A stretch of DNA of 64,000 bases, taken from contig CM070550.1 in NCBI GenBank assembly GCA_036346405.1, forward strand, positions 13,550,115 through 13,614,114, written 5' to 3'. The stretch comes from Phyllostachys edulis (taxonomy: Eukaryota; Streptophyta; Magnoliopsida; Poales; Poaceae). The position numbers and the translations under genes were made by a program. Under the pieces are notes generated by a model. That model did not search any database. It saw only the letters and a program-made list of their open reading frames with translations, and was not told the origin of the DNA. How positions within the stretch are numbered: the first letter of the stretch is position 1; each line of letters opens with the position of its first letter. Of the stretch, positions 1-11,689 are shown piece by piece.

Positions 1-2251
1 GCCTCCGGTCAAGATCGATTCCGTACATAGGACTTGAGAATTCCCATGTACCTCTCGAACAGGTATCTTTTTCATAAGGTGGACAATGAGATGAACCATG
101 ATATCGAAAAATAACGGAGGGAAATACATTTCAAGATGACATAGATTCGTCACCACCTCGGTCTGCAGAGCATCTAGTCCTTCGGGATCGATGATCTTCT
201 GAGCAATTGAGTTAAAGAAATAACACAACCTCAAAATTGCCATTCGGACCTTGTTTGGCAAGATACTCCTAATTGCAACAGGAAGCATTTATGTCATCAG
301 CACATAACAATCATGAGACTTCATACCAATTAATTTCAAATCTTCCATAGAAACAAGTTTCTTAATGCTGGCGGAGTAACCGGATGGAACTTTCACACCA
401 TGCAAGCTCTGGCACAGTTTAGTTTTCTCGGCCTTGAACAAAGTGTAGCAAGCTAGGGAAAGGTATGTTCGGCCTTTATCGGTCTCTTTCAGTGCTAGCT
501 CGGTCCTTTTGTTCATATCAACCAAGTCACGCCGTGCGTTGATACCATCCCTTGTTTTGCCACTAATGTTCAGTAAGAGACCAATCAAGCTATCACATAC
601 ATTTTTCTCCACATGCATGTTGTCGATACAGTGGCGAACTTCTAAGTGCTCACAATAAGACAAGTCCCAAAAAATTGACCGCTTCTCCAGATGTTCTTCT
701 AACGGGTCCTCAATTTACGTCTCTTTCCGAGCACAACATCGATATCCTTAACCATATCTCATAGACCTCTTTCCCTCTAAAAGCTTTTGGAGCTGAACCG
801 TACTCCTTATTTTTGTCGAATTGTTTCTTCATCTTGCGTTATGGGTGAATCCTGGGAAGGAACCTACGGTGACGCATGTACATAGTTTTGCACGAGTTAT
901 TCAGACATACACTCTCGGTACCATATAAGCACTGCGGACAAGCTTTGGCTCCTTTTGTACTGAACCCGACAGGTTACCATGAGTAGAAAAATCATTGATG
1001 GTGCAGAACAACATGGCGCATAAAGTGAAATTCTCTCATTTGTACGCATCCTATACTTGTACCCCTTAGTTCCACAGTGTCACAAAATCTTCTAGCAATG
1101 GTGCTAGGTACACATCAATATCACTCAAAGGTTGCTTCGGCCCTTTGATAAGTAGTGACATCAAAATATACTTCCGCTTCATACACAGCCAAGGAGAAAG
1201 GTTGTACACACATAGATTCATGGGCCATGTGCTATGTCGGCTGCTCATATTACTGAAAGAATTCATTCCATCTATACTCAGCCCTAACCTTATGTTCCTC
1301 GGTTCTGCACCGAACTCTTCGAAGATCCGATCGAAGTTTCTCCACTTGGTAGAATCATCAGGGTATCTTAGCTTTCCATCTTTCTTACACTCCTCTGAGT
1401 GCCAACGTAGCAATCTTGCCCCACTTTGATTCGCAAATAAACGCTTCAAACGTGGAATTACAGACAGATACCACAACACCTTAGCAGGAGGTCCTTGTTT
1501 CACCTTAGCAGGATTCTTACGCTTGTATCGGGATGCTTTGCACACGGGACATACATGCATGTCTGCATACTCTTTACGGTAGATGATACAATCGTTCGGA
1601 CATACATGTATTATTTCTACTTTCATTCCCAATGGACAAAGAACCTTTTTGGCTTGGTAGGTGGTGCTGGGCAACATGTTTCCCTCCGGAAGGATGTCCG
1701 CTAGGAGACCTAAGAACGTCCTAAAACTCTTGTCGGACCAACCATTGCTTGCCTTCAATTTCAATAGTTCAAACACGGATGACAACCTTGTTTATTCCAA
1801 CTTCCAGCCAGGGAACAAAGGATTCCCCGGAGTCCTTCATTAAGCCTTTGAATTTACCAAACTCTCTTTCACTGTAGTTCCCTTCTGCACCGTGTAGCAT
1901 TTGATCCAGATTGTCATCATCCGACCTATCCTCATCAAAAGCACAGTCCACATCCGGCATATCATTGACTTCCTCAACGATGTCGTTATTATTAACTTCC
2001 TGTATAATATGTTCTTCACCGTGACTGGTCCAACATGTATACCCCTTTTTGAAACCCCTTCGAATCAAGTGTGCTTCGATTTGCGCTAGGTTGTTAAACA
2101 TCTTTAGATTACCGCAATCAATGCATGGATAATACATAAATTTTATCCCCTTCTTCAACATATCCTACTTGGCAACTATTCTAAAAGCAGACACGTCATT
2201 AATGTACTTTTCACTCACATGGTTCTCACCGTACATTCAGTTTCGGTCCAT
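1..2251 (-). pseudogene. CACTA transposase (Transpos_assoc + TNP2/transposase_21 + DUF4218), decayed
   Basis: Read on the minus strand, the order is typical of plant CACTA TNP2 proteins. A Transpos_assoc-like N terminus (about 2251-1769) has a Cys pair plus a His. A transposase_21 segment (1785-1066) contains a CPND...CPVC Cys cluster and a 'PRNIRLGLSIDGMNSF'-type block. A further piece (1060-664) has CPQC and a basic stretch. A DUF4218 segment (663-1) ends with 'LCHLEMYFPPLFFDIMVHL', a signature of that domain. The reading frame is interrupted: the conserved Trp after the start motif is a TGA near 2240, and the 1065-664 part needs frame changes and has stops. The transposase would cut and paste the element, but this copy cannot be translated whole. 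Confidence 0.88.
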
Positions 2252-2620
2252 CTATGATACGCACGTAACAAATTAGTGCTAAATTATATTAATAAACCAC
2301 AAGTACTCTTCCTATTAACTAAACATACCAAAATTGATTAGCGATTAACCTAGGGCAAATATAAAGAGTTACAGATCGTTACCTTCGGAGCTCACCACAA
2401 AAATCCCAAATATCCCACGAGATCCTCCTCCCTAGCCTCCTCCTTCCCTTCTCCTCTCTTTAGCTTCTTCCTTTCCTTCTCCTCTGTGCCTCCTTCCTTC
2501 ACTTCCGTCTCCTCTCTAAGTTGGCGCAACGGGGGAGGAGGCAGCAGGGGTGGTGGCTCAAACGGGAAGGGGGTGGAGGCGCCAGGGGCAGGGCTGTCTG
2601 TCGGGAGGACTAGTTATATA

Positions 2621-2873
2621 TAATGGTTGCATATCACATACAGTTCTTATTAAGAACCGTCTGTGACATTTGCATTATCATAGACGGTTTTTTAACAATA
2701 ACAGTCTGTGACGTATGCGATTACCACAGACGGTTATTATTAAGAACCATCTGTGAATTATCACAAACGGTTCTAAAGGAATCATCTGTGATAAGTACAA
2801 CACAGATGGTTCCTCGGTTCCAAAGGAACCGTTTATGATGAGGTGTCCAGTATAGCCTGTGTTTGTAGTAGTG
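2621..2873. repeat. Subterminal inverted/direct repeats of the CACTA element
   Basis: A motif of about 12 bp (ACCGTCTGTGA and its complement, with variants) recurs roughly every 20-40 bp in both orientations, for example near 2659, 2685, 2709, 2728, 2746, 2766, 2785 and 2805. Adjacent copies can pair as hairpins. In CACTA elements such subterminal repeats bind the transposon's DNA-binding protein (TNPA type). That role is family knowledge; the repetition is directly visible. Confidence 0.85.
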
Positions 2874-2909
2874 TAAACAATAAGTGCCAATTATATTTGT
2901 ATACAATAT

Positions 2910-4891
2910 TGTGGATATCATGGGGATATGCTCATGATCTTAGGATGATGATACAATTGGCAATGGTATTGAGGGTTTGCGAAAACATGTGTTTTCGGTA
3001 AAAAATTCAGTTCTGTCAAGCAATAGGCGGTCAGACCGGCCAGGGCGGCGGTCAGACTGGCCTGTTTGGCGGTTTGACCAGCCGCCTCTGGCGATCAGAC
3101 CGGCCATGCCTCGGGTCAAGTGGCTAGCGGTCAGACCAACCATTAAATATTTTTGAGTTTGGAGCTGGGCCAAAAATAGAGGGTGTCGGCAAGAGAGGGG
3201 ATTATTCTACACTTGGTCTCATAATTTTTAGAGCTTCGAGTCAAAAGATCTATTCGTTTGAAATTTTCAAAGAGTTTCGGATTTCGAGTGAGGAAATTTT
3301 GGCTAAGTCCCTTGCTGGGCGGTCAGACTGGCCAAGTGGCGATCTGACCGGTTTTGACTTGTTCGTTGGCCATCTTGGCAGCGATGATTGTTTGGTTAGG
3401 TCAAGTTCATGGGTTTCAGTGCGTATGTGTTGCATGATGCATGTTTTGACTAACGTGGGTCAAGTTGCAAAGAACTTGTTCCCGAAATTGATTTCTCTAT
3501 CTATTGTTGTGCAGGAAGCTTGGAGGTCAATGATGGTCAACGGCGAGAATGATCGGGACTAGGCTTGGAAAGCTGAGGTTCAAAACGATCGAGGATGCCG
3601 GGTGAAGTCAGAAGACTCAAGCAAGGCGCAAAATGGACAAGGATGGCCGAACGGGAAGTTCGGTGCGACGGGTTGCATCAGCGGCGCGGGGGTCGGTGCA
3701 AGTGTCATGGTGGTTTCGGTGGGAGCCGGATGGGAGAGACTTACCGACATGAAGAGAACCGTTGATCAACCTACACGTGGCGAAGTATGGGATTGCTTCA
3801 TGAAGATTGGACTCGATCTTTGGAAAAGGATCGAGAATGGGTATTTTGGTAACTTCACCTAAATACCGTCTTGATGATCTTTTGCTAACCTGAGGCGCAA
3901 GACGGTGCAAGGAGAAGCAGTTTAGGTCAAGAGAAGATGAAGACGACGCTTTAAAATGCGTGCATAAAAGAAACTCATTTGTGTGTGGGCTTAACGGGTG
4001 CCCATTAGGGATATCCTTCTGGAAGCTAGCCTCCACTATAAATAAGGGAGGGTGCTGGTTGTGCACCCCTCAACCCTCATATCTAAAACCCTAGTTTGTG
4101 TTTTAGGGTTAGGAGAAAGTAGTGGAGAGGTTTGGGTTCTAGGGAGTTGGATTGATTGTGTGCTCAAGTGTTGAGCCTTTGTCCTCCTGGATGGAGTGGC
4201 TGTAAACCAACATCAATCTCAAATCAATCCAAGCAAGATTCCTCAAGATGAGTTTCTTCTTGTTCTTGTTCTCTATTTTGTGATTTTGGGGCTTTCTTTG
4301 ATCCGTTGGTTTTCCTTTGGTTTCTAGCCTGGATCTTGCTTGCTATGACATGTGGGAATGCATCTAAGATCATCTTGATCATCTTCTACCCACGAGCAAG
4401 TTTTTATATCATATTTTGGTTTTGACTCGGTTTTGAAGCAACCTTCACTCAAACGGAAAAAGGTCGGAACTTTGGCTATGATCTTCATGTTCGTTGATTG
4501 GAATAGGTTCCTGACATCCTAAAGAAGGTATGTTTCAAGTTTCGTGAAGTTTGGAGTTGTGGATCAAAAGTTAGACTAATTTGTGATTTTGAGTTCGGGC
4601 TGATTTTACTGTTGACTGGCCTAGAGGTTAGACCGCCCTTTAGAGAGAGGTTAGACCGCCCATGGTGAGAGGTCTGACTGTCCAACTCATTTGGATTTGA
4701 GTTTTGGGTGATTTTGATCTATTTGCTTCATGGTTTTGTTTGGATTCAATACAAACCTTCCGCTATGCTTGTATATTGATTTTCATAGCTTTCATAGCTA
4801 TTGGAGTGAAAATAGTATTGAATTCGATCAAAGAGAAAAAGATATTATGCTCCTATTCATCCCCCCTCTAGACACCTTTTTCTGTCCAACA
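2910..4891 (+). mobile_element. Solo LTR (about 2.0 kb) with TSD AATAT
   Basis: The segment starts with TG (TGTGGATATC) and ends with CA (GTCCAACA). It is flanked by identical 5-bp repeats AATAT at 2905-2909 and 4892-4896, so it inserted as a retroviral-type LTR unit. It has no coding sequence. A TATA box (TATAAATA, 4037-4044) and a leader with 'aaccctag' repeats suggest plus orientation. Short motifs of the type ggtcagaccggcc recur at 3030-3140, 3325-3360 and 4615-4680. The pre-insertion DNA on both sides is the AT-rich repeat at 4897-5870. Family is uncertain. Confidence 0.8.
4037..4044 (+). promoter_or_regulatory. TATA box of the solo LTR
   Basis: TATAAATA lies about 850 bp before the LTR 3' end and is followed by a pyrimidine-rich leader, as in U3/R junctions. 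It is a predicted retrotransposon promoter with no gene directly behind it. Confidence 0.5.
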
Positions 4892-4896
4892 AATAT

Positions 4897-5870
4897 TCAA
4901 CCAAAAAATAACTGAAATTAGGAATAAAAAATAAAATCAGCAATATGATTTCAATACGAATTCCAAAGTAAAATCCATAAATAAATGTAACTCAGAATAA
5001 AATTAAAGAAAATTATCAATTAGATTGGTATATAAATTCCAAGAAAATTTAACTGAAATTCGGAATATTTTTTTTAAAAAAATATTGCTATTTTATTTCC
5101 ATACCAAATTAGAAGTAAAATCCTAAATAATAACATTCAGAATAAATCAAATAATTTTTAGCAATTTGATTTGTATCCAAACTCAAATAAAAATAAGTGA
5201 AATATTGAATAAAAATAAAAAATTATAACAAAGATAGCACAAATAGTGTCGGAGGAGACATAAATGAAGTCAACACGTTCGCTCCTAAGGGCTAGAAATT
5301 CCCACTTTTATCAGAGGAAAAAAGTGAATGATCTACATCGTTGATCGTGGTGGGTCCAGATTATACGGTCTAAGTTAAAAGGAGTCCGTGTCAAGTACAG
5401 TAAAACCAAAATTTGAAAAAAAAATAACACTTTGATTTCCATACAGATTCCCAAGTAAAATATCAAAATAATTATAATTCGAATAAAAATTAAACAAAAA
5501 TTGGCAATTAAATTTGTATACAAAATCCAAATCCAGTTAAAAGTATCTACAATTGGAATAAATAATAAAATAAAATTTGTTATTTGGTTTGATACAAATT
5601 CAATGTAAAATTCTTACATAACTGTAATTGAAATAATTTTTTAAAATGCAATTGGATTTGTATACAAATTCCAAGAGAAAATAACTGAAATTCGGAATAA
5701 AAAATAAAATAAAATTTGCAATCTGATTCGTATACGAATTCCAAAGTAAAACAATTAAACAAAAATAGCAATTCTATTTGTATACGAACTCAAATATACA
5801 CTAATTATAACTTTGAATAAAAATTAAAGTTATAACGAGGATAGCATACATGGTGTCGGGGGAGACCACA
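4897..5870. repeat. AT-rich imperfect tandem repeat
   Basis: Variants of 'tttgtatacaaattccaa' and 'aactgaaattcggaataaaa' recur many times. A longer duplication is marked by a GC-richer block near 5225-5265 (agcacaaatagtgtcggaggagac) that returns near 5826-5870 (agcatacatggtgtcgggggagac), an offset of about 600 bp. No ORF of interest. The solo LTR and possibly the CACTA element inserted into this same repeat. Confidence 0.7.
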
Positions 5871-7325
5871 AAAGAGTGTAATGACATTGGTCTGTCTTGT
5901 AAGATGACATTGACCCACGTAAAAGCAAAGAGCCGAGGCGTCAGTAACGGAGATGAGGATAGTGTCGTGGTGCCCACATTAGTCGTTCAACGAGAACAAG
6001 GTCATGCTACTCATCGGAGCCATTGACGAGAAAGTCTAGAGTTGAAAGAGCCAAGGGGTGTGATGACAAGTGATGAGCGTTGGTGTTGTTGAAGAAGTTA
6101 GTGGCTGAAGAAGCTCGATGATGGGGAAGCCCTGACAGAGAGAAGATGAAGCTTTGCATTGAAGACGAGCTATGGACGATATGGGCACGACGTCACCTGC
6201 GAAGGCGAGAAGATTCTCCACATCGTTAGACAATACCTAAAGTAGACATGCTAGCATCAGTAAAGATGGGAGGTTGTTGCGGTTAGGAAGGCAGTCGCAG
6301 CGTTGAGTTGGCCAACGTCGAGGAAGATGAGCAATCGATACGAGAGAAGAGGACATCAAACATGTATAACATCATCCATGCATATGTACATCCATTTGTA
6401 TGAATAGAAGCACAAGCATAGAGATGCAGAGGAGCAAAAAAAACTTGGAGTAGAGATGGTGCAGTCATACGGAATAGACTTGGGACCACTGGAAATAGCG
6501 TGACATGTGTCCCCGGCAGGGATCAGTGATGGTTCTATGTGTATGCGTGTTGAGGTTGCAATGGTTAAAACATTAAGCAATAATTGGAGAGAAGTAGAAG
6601 ATAAATATGTGGTAAAGTGTTTCATTGGAAGGGGTAGCGGCTGAGAGGGATCAAGCAAGATTTGGGTTTGTTGTTGGAGGTTGAAGCAAAAAAGTTGTGA
6701 CGGCGAGAAGAAATAGAAGACACACGGTTTGGTGGGGCAGTCGGCGTATGAGGGAAGATAAGCTCAAGGTAGGCTGCCTATGGTGCTTCGGTGTATGTGT
6801 GCGAAAGGTACTATAATACTATATAAACTAATAAGATAATTTGCTACACACATAATCAGCGGGTTGCTTGATGTTAAATAGAGATATATGTGCATGCATA
6901 CAATTTGGAAAAAAGTAACTACTAGAGTTAGAATAGGGGTATGCAGCTACATGATCTCTGCATGATAGAGAGTGATTATGTTTATAAGAACCTAATAACT
7001 TATTACGCTCAATGATTTTCTTGTATTGAAGCTCATATTGAAGCTCGTACTTCAATTATGTTCCTTAGGTTATATTTTCCTTGGAGCTTCTATTGCCATT
7101 TCTATTTTTTTAAAATTTATCTTAAAAAGCTAAATAGACCACAATATGTATAAATATATTATCAATCATTTATTAAAAAAATGGAAACAAATCTAGCCGC
7201 AGAGATACCTGGTACACCTTGCTAGTTTAATACAAATCAGAGGTTTTCTCTTTTCTTAAAAAAGCTAGCATCTCAGCGATGGTGAGCTTCCACGTGCATA
7301 TAGGAGGCGTGCCGCTTGCGACTCA
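5871..7325. other. Intergenic; no gene or repeat recognised
   Basis: About 1.45 kb of mixed sequence with only short ORFs on either strand and no domain, TIR or LTR signal that I can support. The part at 5940-6780 is purine-rich on the plus strand and may be old transposon material. Confidence 0.4.
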
Positions 7326-7811
7326 GGCCCTATTTGGGGGCTTAAAGCCAGCTTCTGCTTCTAAGATGCTAGAAGCCCCCCAAAACAGGTCTGCTTTATA
7401 AGTGCTTTTGGTGTAAGCCAAAGACAAAGCTCGAGGAGAGGTGTTTTGGGGGCTTTTGTGGACGAGAGTTAGACATATGACCCTAAAGTTGGATTGAAAT
7501 TACCCACATTTGCCATCGTATATAAGACCCCAACTCAGCACTGCCACTAAGGATGGAAAAAAAGCTCGTTAGTGGGGCTCATTGGCTCGGTTCAAAATTG
7601 CTCCAATTAGACTTATTATTTAGTTAAACATTGAAATGAATTAATTTTGAATAAAATTGTATTTCACTCTAGCTCGGCTCGGCTTGTTAGCTCGGTTCTA
7701 AAAATACTTGCAAAATATAAATAAAATGATATTAAATCAAACTGTGTCCATTTCGAGAAAAGCTCGGTAAGGCGACTACCAGACTCGATATCCACCCCTA
7801 ACTGCCACCCT

Positions 7812-9665
7812 TAGGGGTGAAAACGGATTGGATAGTTTCCGTCCGATCCGGACGAAAACGGATTTGGATGGTTTCGAATCGGATAATTTTCGGATTAGAA
7901 ACGGATTCAATTTTTTTTATCGGAAATGGAAACGAATATGGTAGGCATGATATCCGGCGGATACGAATACAGATTCGGATTATCTGGATAAGAACATCCG
8001 GATATCTGACACTTAAGCACTTAGTAGGGGAGGAGTTGGAGTTCGACTTTGACTTCTCCTCGCGCTTCCCGTCACCCACCGCGGCAGCGATGTCCTCCGC
8101 CGACGAACTCTTCCACAATGGCCAGATTTGCCCAATGCGTCTCTTGTCCTTCCTCCGGCTGCAGGCGCTCCCACCTCTCACAGACCTCCCGGGACACCGC
8201 GCCGGCGCCGGGGCGGCTCCGCCGACGAAACACGGCCGTTCGAGCCACCGTGTAGCGAGGGTCCCGCTTCCTCTCCCATTACACACCAATCGCTCTCACC
8301 GTCAACGCCGCCGCTTGGCGGTGGCCTCCAGGGAGCAGGCAGCGGCAGACGGTGGCACCATCTGCGTCGTGGTCCTCGTCCTCGTCTTTGATGGCATTGT
8401 CCACGTCATCCTCATCATCAAGAATCTCCGCGGGTGGGGTTCTTGAAGGATCTCTCCACCGAGCAAGTCGGACAAAGAAGAAGCGCCCTCCACCTCGCAA
8501 CCGCCACCGCCGGCTGCCCCAAGAGAACCCCTCCCGGCGGCGAGGGTCCGCGGAGGAGGAGGTTGGCGCAAGCGGCTCTACGAGGCGAGGCGGAAGGATG
8601 CGGAGGAGATGCGGTTCCTGCCATACCGGCAGGGGCTGCTCCTCAGCTGCCTCGGGCTCAGCTCCCGCGACTACGACGCCATGCACGGCCTCGCCGCCGG
8701 CCGCCCGCCGCTGCCAAGTCCAGATCATGTCCTGACCACCGTTGCTGCCTCGATGGACTCTCCTCTCCTCACACCTTGTACTGCCGTTCTTGGAGTTCTA
8801 CTACTTGTGGATTAGTTTAGTGTTTAGCATTAGTAACTACTAGTAAGTATTGTATTGGCAAGAAGCCATGAACTTAAAAAAGTTTTGACTTTTTTTTTGT
8901 AAAGAGAAGGGATTAATGTGGGTTGTTTTTATCTCTTTTGTTGTAATTTTATGGTGTTGCAACTTTCAAGTGTTGACTACTTAAAAAGTGGTGCCTTTTT
9001 TTCCTCATGCTCCTTGCTCTTCATGGAGTTCTTTGGTTCAGTGTTTGTGGTCTTTGAGCTATCACGCACCGCATTTTGGCTTAGTTGTTTACATTTTTAT
9101 TTTATTTGGTTTAGTTTTGATACTTATAGTTATAAATTGGGAAATGAACTATTTGTAATAATTATTTATGTAATAATTATTTATTGTAATAAATGTTTAT
9201 TGTAATAATTGTCGTTAAATACACTAATCCTTGATTCACATGGTGGAGAAATTCGTGCAACATGTTACAATTCGGTGCTTGATCAGTTTTATGACCTAAT
9301 TAAGGTTGATAAGGTGTACTTGATATCCAGATGATCAATAAACTTGCTCGGAAATAGTTTACAATGACTATGAAGTAACTCTGGATGCTGAAAATATAAA
9401 CAATTCATGAATGTTTGCATCAAACAAACTAGTTATATGTTTTCGTTAATTTTTGGCATGCAATTTAAGGGGTTTTTATGTTCCGAAAAAATATTCGTAA
9501 CCGTATTCGTTTCAATTCGTATTTGTTCTGTATTCGTATTCGATATTATTTACATCCGTATTCGTATCCGGGGTATCCGTATTCGTATCCGCACCCGGGA
9601 AAAAAATATGAAAACAAATATGGCAGAGCCATTATCCGCCCGTATACGATCCGTTTTCACCCCTA
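7812..9665. mobile_element. Ac/Ds-like hAT element (non-autonomous) with 8-bp TSD
   Basis: Terminal inverted repeats TAGGGGTGAAAACGG (7812-7826) and its complement (9651-9665) resemble Ac/Ds ends (family consensus C/TAGGGATGAAA). The element is flanked by a perfect 8-bp duplication GCCACCCT at 7804-7811 and 9666-9673, as expected for hAT. Subterminal DNA on both sides is rich in 'cggat' and 'attcgtatccg' repeats. No transposase is present. The 1854-bp interior carries a GC-rich captured gene fragment (8030-8818), which makes this a Pack-type hAT. Confidence 0.92.
8030..8818 (+). pseudogene. Captured host gene fragment, DUF1645-like, with one in-frame stop
   Basis: One plus-strand frame stays open across nearly the whole GC-rich block except for a TGA at 8444-8446. 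Its N-terminal part reads 'EFDFDFSSRFPS' followed by 'MSSADELFHNGQICPMRL'. The C-terminal part, in the same frame, has 'RLYEARRKDAEEM' then 'RFLPYRQGLLLSCLGLSSR'. From memory, acidic 'SADELFxxGQIxP' and 'FLPYRQGLLGCLGF' motifs are typical of the plant DUF1645 family, a plant-specific family of unknown function. The family call is recognition, not a search result. It ends at a stop at 8816-8818. Sitting inside a hAT element without its own promoter, it is probably a transduplicated copy. GC content is far above that of the flanking transposon. Confidence 0.55.
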
Positions 9666-10099
9666 GCCACCCTCATTTCTTTCTCCTCCAGCCTCCTCAC
9701 ATGATGCGCTCCCTCGGATTCGGTCGGCCCATTGTCCTTCCCCTCTCTTTGGTTGCCCCGCACTGGCTCCTCCCCAACCGCCTCTACCTCGCATTGGCTC
9801 TGCCTCCTCCCTCGTCTCCGGTGACCCCATCGCCTCTTCTCCTCACTCTCGCCTTGCCGCCCTTCTTCCTCAGATCCAATCGGCCCCGCAGCTCTTCTCC
9901 TCATCGCCCTTCTCCCCTAAATCCAACTGGCCCTATCGCTCATCCCCAATCGCCTCCCTCCACCCATCGCTAGCTCACTTTGCCCCGCCACCTTCTCCTC
10001 GAGATCCGATCGACCCCAACGCCTCCCCAATCGCCTCCCTCCGCCTCCCACCTCGGCTATGGCTGGCCCTCGCCGTCCTTCTCCCTTAGATCTAGTCTG

Positions 10100-11680
10100 C
10101 CCCGTCGCTCCTCCCCTAATCTCCCTCCCCTTCGCCAGCTGCTTTCCGTTCCTAGCGGTGGTCCCAACGCCGCCGCTCCGTTCAGTCCCAATGTTGCCCT
10201 CAACTCCCTTTTATTTTTTTTTACATATTTTGATGTGATTTCGATGAACACAAATGTAGTTCTTGGTTGTAAAATTTCAAATTTGGTTAATTCGGTGCAC
10301 GTAGATTTGGATTTCAGAATAGCTACACAAACATGATAAATCTGTACAAAATATTGGTGGTGATTGGCATAAGACATGACAAGCATGGAAGAACAACTAA
10401 AATATAGTTCCAATCTTGTCTAAAATTCATTTGACATCATGTATGTAATTAGCTAAATGTACTAATGTTACAAAATCATTACATCAATTAGGTTAATTGG
10501 CACCAAATAAGTAACATTTGTCTTAGGGGTATTTCAGACATTTCACAACTCAAAACAATAAGCCACCAAACGAAAAGTCAAACTGCCAAACATCTTCTCA
10601 AAGCTAAAAAAACAGCTTATCACAAAAGCTAGAGCACCCCCCGCGCTCCTCCCGATCACCTCCCTTCGCTAACTACTCTCTCTCACGGTGGTGTCGATCA
10701 CATCGCTTCCCTTCGGTCCCGATGACGCCCTCAACTCCCTTCCTTGTTTTTTACATATTTTGATGAACACAAATGTAGTTCTTGGTTGTAAAATTCCAGA
10801 TTTGGTTTATTCGTGCTCGTAGATTTGGATTTCAGAATTGCTACACAAACATGATAAATTTGTACAAAAGATTGGCAGTGATTGGTGGAAGACATGATAA
10901 AGCATGGAAGACCAACTAAAATATAGTTCCAAACTTGTCTTAAATTCATTTGACATCATGTATATAATTAGCTAAATGTACTAATGTTACAAAATCATTA
11001 CATGAATTAGGTTAATCGGCACCAAATAAGTATAATTTGTCTTAGGGGTATTTCAGACGTTTCACAGCTCGGACCAATAAGCCACCAAACGAAATGTCAA
11101 ACTGCCAAACGGCCTCTCAAAGCTAAAGAGCAGCTTATCACAAAAGCTAGAGCCCCCTGCCGCTCCTCCCCCAATAGCCCTCCCCTTCGCTAGTTGCTCT
11201 TCGTTCAATGGTCGGCCATGCCGCTCCTTTGGTCCCGATGTCGCCCTCAACTCCCTTTTCTTTTTGTACATATTTTGATGTCATTTTGATGAACACAAAT
11301 GTAATTTTTTTATTGTAGAATTACAAATTTGGTTGACTCGTGCACGTAGATTTGGATTTTAGAATTGCTACACAAACATGATAAACTTGTACAAAAGATT
11401 GGTGGTGATTGTAAGCACGGAAGAACAACTAAAATATAGTTCCAAACTTGTCTAAAATTCATTTGACATCATGTATGTAATTAGCTAAATGTACTAATGT
11501 TACAAAATCATTACATGAATTGGCTTAATCAGCATCAAATAAATATTATTTGTCTTCAGAACATTACAGACATTTTATAACTCAGAAAAATAAGCCAGAC
11601 TGTTAGACAGCCTCTCGAAACCCAAACTCGAAACCAAAAACAGCTTATCATGCCAGCTACAGCTCCTCTAGAAGAAGTCC
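10100..11680. repeat. Tandem triplication of about 515-530 bp
   Basis: Three imperfect copies lie head to tail. The marker 'acatattttgatg' starts at 10223, 10753 and 11268, giving periods of 530 and 515 bp. Each unit has a C/T-rich start ('cctccccttcgc', 'gccctcaactccctt'), the 'gaacacaaatgtag...ctacacaaacatgataaa' middle, and the Harbinger-like end block 'tttcagac...aataagcc...cagcttatca'. The third copy is the most diverged at its end. The repeated DNA is the 3' part of the element at 7326. Confidence 0.88.
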
Positions 11681-11689
11681 ACGTTAGCT

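Larger units (their letters stand above)
1..2873 (-). mobile_element. CACTA (En/Spm-type) transposon, 5' part; continues beyond the left edge
   Basis: The terminus is visible at 2862-2873: on the minus strand it reads CACTACTACAAA, the hallmark CACTA end, followed by a candidate 3-bp target site TAA at 2874-2876. Inside it are subterminal repeats and then TNP2-like transposase fragments on the minus strand, so the element is oriented right to left and its other end lies outside the window. The transposase is broken by stops, so the element is probably non-functional. The class is secure from the terminus, the repeats and the transposase domain together. Confidence 0.93.
7326..11680 (+). mobile_element. 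Non-autonomous PIF/Harbinger-like element with triplicated 3' end
   Basis: The left end (GGCCCTATTTGGGGGCTTAAAGCC) and the following 200 bp match the left subterminal DNA of the transposase-bearing element at 57250: both have 'gaggagaggtgtttt', 'ggcttttg' and an 'attaccc...atttgcca' stretch, followed by a C/T-rich leader. The 3' region carries the 'ggggtatttcagac...aataagccaccaaac' block that also resembles 61430-61500. It has no transposase. The far-right GGCCC terminus is not visible, so the right boundary is approximate and the element may be truncated. A hAT element is nested inside at 7812-9665. Confidence 0.62.
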
